The translations under genes were made by a program, and so were the position numbers. Below the pieces are notes generated by a model. That model saw only the letters and a program-made list of their open reading frames with translations, was not told the origin of the DNA and searched no databases. A stretch of 8,832 nucleotides of DNA from Acidobacteriota bacterium (GTDB lineage Bacteria > Acidobacteriota > UBA6911). This document shows, one piece after another, positions 5,586-8,832 of the stretch (position 1 is the first letter of the stretch; each line of letters starts with the position of its first letter). The stretch is from positions 1 to 8,832 of the forward strand of contig JAFNAH010000038.1 of assembly GCA_017860075.1 (NCBI GenBank), read 5' to 3'.

Positions 5586-6860
5586 TCAGTTCCTGGGAGG
5601 CACGTCCTCCCACCGTGGGTAGGATATCCCATTGGTATCCCAGGCCACCTTCCCGTCACGCACGGTGAGCTCACATTCGAGCTTCATCCTTCCCATCAAC
5701 TTGCCGGGCGCGGTGTCGATGTAACCGAACGTTCCGTCCCGCACCCGGAATACGGCCAGGTCCGCAGGAGCGCCTTCGCTCAGGTGGCCGAGGTCGGTCC
5801 GGTGGATCACTTGAGCGGGTTTCCACGTTGATTTCTCGATAATATCGGGTAAAGGCATCCCCATATTGAGAAACTTCGACATGACGTTCAGCATGTCCTT
5901 CATTCCGGCATTCATGCTGCCGGTGTGCAGGTCGGTACTGATCGTGTCGGGAGGGAACCCTTCGCGGAGTGCAGGGATGGCCTGCCTGAACAGGAAACTC
6001 CCACCACCGTGCCCGACGTCGAAAATGACGCCGCGCTTGCGCGCCGCAATCACGTAGGGCCTCAGATGGTTCTGCTCATCCACGACCGGGATCCTCCCCC
6101 TCACGTGGGCGTAAACGTGGGTGAAGATGTCGCCCGGGCGAAGATGTTTGAGAAGCAGGTCCTCGAGAGAGAGCGGCGGCGTGTGCCCTCCGAAATCGAT
6201 CATGATGGGCACGCCGGCGATGCGTCCCGCCTCGACCGCACGATCGACCGGATCCCATTCGGGTCCGGCGTAATGGGCCACCTTGACGCCGACGACCAGG
6301 CCCGGGTACTGGCGCGCACACTTGGCAGTGGGCTCCGCCTCCATGTCGGCCAGGTTCTGCTCCGCCGGTCCCCCCCGCATCCCTGCGCCGACGATGTTGA
6401 CCATCGCCAGGACCCGGGTCTTCGAGTGGTCGATTACCAGCGTCTTGAATTGATCAAAGTTGCGCCATCCCGCCCCGCCGACGTCGACGACGGTGGTCAC
6501 CCCGACCCGGAAAGTGAATCCATCCGGTGCCACCGCACTGACGCCGCCGCTCAGGTAGGTGTCGGGGTCCGTGCCGTAGAACACGTGCGCGTGGATATCA
6601 ATCAGCCCGGGCGTGACGATCAGGCCGGTGGCATCGACCACGTGCCTGGCCTCCGAAGCCGGTATGCCTTCCGCGACGCGGGCTATCTTGCCTTCCTTGA
6701 TCGCGACGTCTCGCAGACCATCAATCCCGTTCCTGGGATCGATCAACCGCCCGCCGCGGACAAGAAGGTCGTACTGTGGCGCCTGGGCAATTGCGGGCAC
6801 TACGCCCGCGGTCAGCATTGCCAGAAGCAGAGTGTCGAGTAATCTATTCAATTTCTGCAT
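5586..6860 (-). CDS. Exported amidohydrolase/deacetylase-family metallohydrolase (COG3964-like)
   Basis: This 424-residue protein has a Sec signal peptide (hydrophobic LLDTLLLAMLTAGVVPAIA, probable cut after AQA at residue 27). The metal-dependent amidohydrolase fold follows. Ligands expected for a binuclear centre are visible: His90 and His92 in GLIDIHAHVF, Lys193 (probably carboxylated) in VGVKVAHY, His248 in FTHVYAH, His284 in FDVGHGGGSF and catalytic Asp310 in ISTDLHT. The N- and C-terminal beta-sandwich segments are present (DLLVRGGRLIDP and ADLAVFRVRDG). The pattern matches the group often mislabelled dihydroorotase; one studied member, Atu3266, was reported to hydrolyse acetyl-(R)-mandelate-type esters, from memory. 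Substrate is unknown; an N- or O-acyl group is likely. GGGA six bases before ATG gives modest support for the start. It is convergent with the ketosynthase gene and divergent from the mannonate-dehydratase-like gene. Confidence 0.9.
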   Translation of the reverse strand: MQKLNRLLDTLLLAMLTAGVVPAIAQAPQYDLLVRGGRLIDPRNGIDGLRDVAIKEGKIARVAEGIPASEARHVVDATGLIVTPGLIDIHAHVFYGTDPDTYLSGGVSAVAPDGFTFRVGVTTVVDVGGAGWRNFDQFKTLVIDHSKTRVLAMVNIVGAGMRGGPAEQNLADMEAEPTAKCARQYPGLVVGVKVAHYAGPEWDPVDRAVEAGRIAGVPIMIDFGGHTPPLSLEDLLLKHLRPGDIFTHVYAHVRGRIPVVDEQNHLRPYVIAARKRGVIFDVGHGGGSFLFRQAIPALREGFPPDTISTDLHTGSMNAGMKDMLNVMSKFLNMGMPLPDIIEKSTWKPAQVIHRTDLGHLSEGAPADLAVFRVRDGTFGYIDTAPGKLMGRMKLECELTVRDGKVAWDTNGISYPRWEDVPPRN

Positions 6861-6890
6861 AGGACATCCCGAGAAGTGAATGTTGTCTCC

Positions 6891-6903
6891 GCATCAATGA
6901 TGC
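6891..6903. promoter_or_regulatory. Perfect 13-base palindrome, candidate operator
   Basis: GCATCA-A-TGATGC is a perfect 6-base inverted repeat with one central base. It lies 30 bases upstream of the amidohydrolase start and between two divergent genes. The size and symmetry suit a dimeric repressor site, but only one copy is seen and no regulator gene is in the window. Confidence 0.4.
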
Positions 6904-6927
6904 CACGGATTTATCTCAGAAAAGGAC

Positions 6928-6943
6928 TCGCTTCGGGTAGCGA
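6928..6943. repeat. Short inverted repeat in the divergent control region
   Basis: TCGCT (6928-6932) and AGCGA (6939-6943) flank a 6-base spacer. It may be a second protein binding site in the gap between the amidohydrolase and mannonate-dehydratase-like genes. A 5-base arm is short enough to occur by chance. Confidence 0.25.
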
Positions 6944-6978
6944 AATCTTCGGATGTGCTAATCCAGCCTGAAAGTGCG

Positions 6979-7007
6979 TTTACGAAATGGCCGGCAAATA
7001 TGATAAT
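6979..7007 (+). promoter_or_regulatory. Putative sigma-70-like promoter of the mannonate-dehydratase-like gene
   Basis: TTTACG (6979-6984) and GATAAT (7002-7007) are spaced by 17 bases and match four and five of six consensus positions. Transcription would begin near 7014, giving a leader of about 15 bases that still includes the ribosome binding site. This position lies inside the longer open frame from 6987 and so favours the later start at 7029. Confidence 0.45.
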
Positions 7008-7017
7008 GCCGTACCAC

Positions 7018-7022
7018 GGAGG
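7018..7022 (+). promoter_or_regulatory. Ribosome binding site deciding the start at 7029
   Basis: GGAGG stands six bases before the ATG at 7029. The alternative ATG at 6987 has no such site, and starting there would add 14 residues ahead of an already long Tat leader. Confidence 0.7.
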
Positions 7023-7028
7023 AAGATC

Positions 7029-8189
7029 ATGACAGACACTCGATCAGCGACACAGATGGTCCATGGCGTTCAGGCGCAGGAGTGCGGCTCGACTTCCGGC
7101 ATCGGGCGGCGGGAGTTCGGCCGGCTCGCGCTTTCGGGCGCGGCAGCAGCCGCAGTATCCCTTCCGCGCGCGGGAGCGGCAGGGCCTGAGGCAAAGAGCG
7201 GCTCCGGGATCAAGCTCTCAGTCCAGGTACCGGGCGACCCGAGCGACGAAGATCTCCGGTTTGTCGCGCAGCTGGGCGTAGAGTACGTCAACATACCCTC
7301 GGGGGGAGACAGTGCGACGCTCGAGAACTACCTGCACCTGCGCCGGAAGGTCGAGACCGCAGGGCTCAAGATTTGGAACATCGGCAACAGCAACGTCCAC
7401 AACATGGAAGAGGTCACCTTGAACCTCCCCGGGCGCGATCAGAAGATCGAGGAATACAAGACCTACCTGCGCAACCTGGGGAAGGTGGGGATTCACTACA
7501 CGACTTATGCCCACATGGGTAACGGCATCTGGAGCACTGCGCGCGAGTCTACACGAGGCGGCGCGCCGTCAAGGGCATTCGACCTCTCCAAAGCGAACGA
7601 GGGGGTCTGGGCCGGCAGGACTTTCAAGGGGCCGCTCACCCACGGCCGGGTCTACTCGTCGAAAGAGATCTGGGACAATTACACGTATTTCATCAAGGCG
7701 GTAGTTCCTGTTGCTGAGCAGGAGGGGATCCGGATCGGGATCCACCCGGATGACCCCCCCGTCCCCGAACTCGGAGGTGTGTCGCGCTGCATCTTCAGCA
7801 GCTTTGACGGATATAAACGGGCGCTGGAGATCGCCGGCAGTCCGAATGTGGGTATCTGCCTTTGCGTCGGCTGCTGGCTCGAGGGCGGAAAACTGATGGG
7901 AAAGGATGTGCTCGAAACGATCCGCTATTTCGGCGGCCAGGGCAGGATTTTCAAGGTTCACTTCCGAAACGTCAACGCGCCGCTGCCGCACTTCGTGGAG
8001 ACTTTCCTGGATGATGGTTACATGGACATGTACAAAATCATGAAAGCCCTGCGAGAAGTGAACTTCGACGGTGCGGTGATAGCCGACCACGTCCCCGGCA
8101 TGGCAGGCGGATACAGGACGGCTACTGCCTACAGCATCGGTTACATGAGGGCGCTCCTTGAAAGGGCGAACGCCGAAGTTCGAGGATGA
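7029..8189 (+). CDS. Tat-exported mannonate dehydratase-like TIM-barrel protein (UxuA family)
   Basis: This 386-residue protein has a twin-arginine leader: Arg27-Arg28 in GIGRREFGRLALSGAAAAAV, followed by Ala-rich hydrophobic sequence to about residue 50. The rest is a TIM barrel of the xylose isomerase-like/UxuA group. Putative metal ligands are His239 (GIHPDDPP), Cys278 (ICLCVGCW), His311 (FKVHFRNV) and Asp353-His354 (IADHVP); the His-to-Cys spacing of 39 and the Asp-His pair agree with what I recall for Streptococcus suis mannonate dehydratase. The DDGYMDM segment (328-334) is also typical. Classical UxuA converts D-mannonate to 2-keto-3-deoxygluconate in the cytoplasm, so export is odd and a different sugar-acid substrate or epimerase activity is possible. 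No uxaC, uxuB or kdgK lies nearby. The next gene follows after 43 bases, probably in the same operon. Confidence 0.85.
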   Translation: MTDTRSATQMVHGVQAQECGSTSGIGRREFGRLALSGAAAAAVSLPRAGAAGPEAKSGSGIKLSVQVPGDPSDEDLRFVAQLGVEYVNIPSGGDSATLENYLHLRRKVETAGLKIWNIGNSNVHNMEEVTLNLPGRDQKIEEYKTYLRNLGKVGIHYTTYAHMGNGIWSTARESTRGGAPSRAFDLSKANEGVWAGRTFKGPLTHGRVYSSKEIWDNYTYFIKAVVPVAEQEGIRIGIHPDDPPVPELGGVSRCIFSSFDGYKRALEIAGSPNVGICLCVGCWLEGGKLMGKDVLETIRYFGGQGRIFKVHFRNVNAPLPHFVETFLDDGYMDMYKIMKALREVNFDGAVIADHVPGMAGGYRTATAYSIGYMRALLERANAEVRG

Positions 8190-8232
8190 CCGTCACATTT
8201 CTGTTCCCGTCCTCATCCAGGAGACAATTCCG

Positions 8233-8832
8233 ATGAATCCAGGCGCAGCTTCCACACCCGGATATTCGCGTGTCTTCTCTGTCGACATCTTCAGGGGTCT
8301 GACGACAGGCGTCACAGGATTGCCCTGGTGGAACTATCACCTTCCCGCCGAGGTCAATGGCATCACCTACGTCGATATGGTGTTCCCCGCCTTTCTATTT
8401 ATCGTGGGGATGGCGATCCCGTTGGCGATAAAGCGGCGCCTGGAGAAGGGCGATTCACCCCTCACGCTATGGGTGCACATCCTTGTTCGATCGCTGAGCC
8501 TTGTGCTGCTCGGCCTGATACTCGCCAACTCGAGCAAGGTGGACCCCGGGCTGACCGGCATCAGCGGGTCCTTGTGGTTCACGCTCTCGCTTGTGGGAGC
8601 TATCCTGTTCTGGAATGTCTATCCCCCGTCTCCCGGGCGGCAGAACCTGTACAGAGCCCTCAAAGGCATCGGAGTGCTGCTCATAGCTGCGATGCTGGTC
8701 ATTTTCCGCAGAAGAACGCCTGACGGCTTGGCGGCCTGGCTCGACTTTTCCTACTGGGAGATTCTGGGCCTCATCGGGTGGGCGTACCTGTCAGCGTGCA
8801 TCCTCTACGTCCCGCTGAGAAAGAAGCGGTGG
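8233..8832 (+). CDS. DUF5009/HGSNAT-like membrane acyltransferase, N-terminal part (3' end outside the window)
   Basis: The frame runs open from ATG at 8233 to the last base, giving 200 residues of a longer protein (family members are usually about 350-400). It starts with the family signature YSRVFSVDIFRGLT (11-23), then PWWNYHLPAEVNGITYVDMV and the membrane segment FPAFLFIVGMAIPLAI (51-66). Further hydrophobic segments lie at about 85-98, 112-128, 145-158 and 174-193. This matches NagX/heparan-alpha-glucosaminide N-acetyltransferase-like integral membrane proteins, which are thought to move acetyl groups across the membrane onto amino sugars; His36 stands where I expect the conserved reactive His, though alignment is needed. 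AGGAG (8219-8223), nine bases before the ATG, supports the start. It follows the mannonate-dehydratase-like gene by 43 bases and is probably co-transcribed with it. Confidence 0.85.
   Translation, partial: MNPGAASTPGYSRVFSVDIFRGLTTGVTGLPWWNYHLPAEVNGITYVDMVFPAFLFIVGMAIPLAIKRRLEKGDSPLTLWVHILVRSLSLVLLGLILANSSKVDPGLTGISGSLWFTLSLVGAILFWNVYPPSPGRQNLYRALKGIGVLLIAAMLVIFRRRTPDGLAAWLDFSYWEILGLIGWAYLSACILYVPLRKKRW

Noticed and set aside
5925..6842. A 305-codon plus-strand frame opposite the amidohydrolase gene
   Set aside because: Long antisense frames are common in G+C-rich genes; this one has no domain, whereas the minus strand shows all the metal ligands of an amidohydrolase.
6987..7028. Earlier start for the mannonate-dehydratase-like gene
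   Set aside because: The 14 added residues precede an already long Tat leader, there is no ribosome binding site at 6987, and a likely promoter overlaps this stretch.

Overview
The window (8832 bases, G+C-rich, roughly 60% by eye) looks like an Acidobacteriota chromosome segment, possibly Solibacter/Bryobacterales-like. I infer this from protein style rather than any marker gene: the secreted helical-repeat protein next to a type III polyketide synthase, the C-terminal fragment ending in an LKPGEY...FEFGV pattern, and the Tat-exported sugar-isomerase-fold enzyme beside a DUF5009/HGSNAT-like membrane acyltransferase are all combinations familiar from that phylum. There are nine protein genes, two of them cut by the window edges. 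I see no tRNA, rRNA, CRISPR array, insertion sequence or attachment site.

Layout. Positions 1-321 (+) hold the 3' end of an unrecognised gene. Positions 336-3871 hold a leftward group, in transcription order: an exported TPR-like protein (3871-3032), a type III polyketide synthase (2871-1819) and an APC-family permease (1805-336). The last two are tightly linked: the permease ribosome binding site overlaps the synthase stop codon. Across a 205-base divergent gap, a rightward pair encodes a free-standing acyl carrier protein (4077-4331) and a beta-ketoacyl-ACP synthase (4324-5544), overlapping by 8 bases. The second half is a separate block: a leftward exported amidohydrolase (6860-5586), and, across a 168-base divergent gap, a rightward Tat-exported mannonate-dehydratase-like protein (7029-8189) followed after 43 bases by a DUF5009/HGSNAT-like integral membrane acyltransferase (8233 to the window end).

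How they may work together. The most interesting unit is the divergent cluster at 1819-5544. A dedicated ACP/ketosynthase pair could make or hold a special acyl chain, and the type III synthase (Cys139, His274 and Asn307 all present) could extend it to an alkylresorcinol or alkylpyrone-type lipid. The usual methyltransferase and oxidoreductase partners are absent; a permease and a secreted repeat protein stand in their place. The second block suggests extracytoplasmic handling of sugar acids or acylated sugars. The 6861-7028 gap carries a perfect 13-base palindrome and a plausible promoter. All functional links between genes are inferences from proximity.
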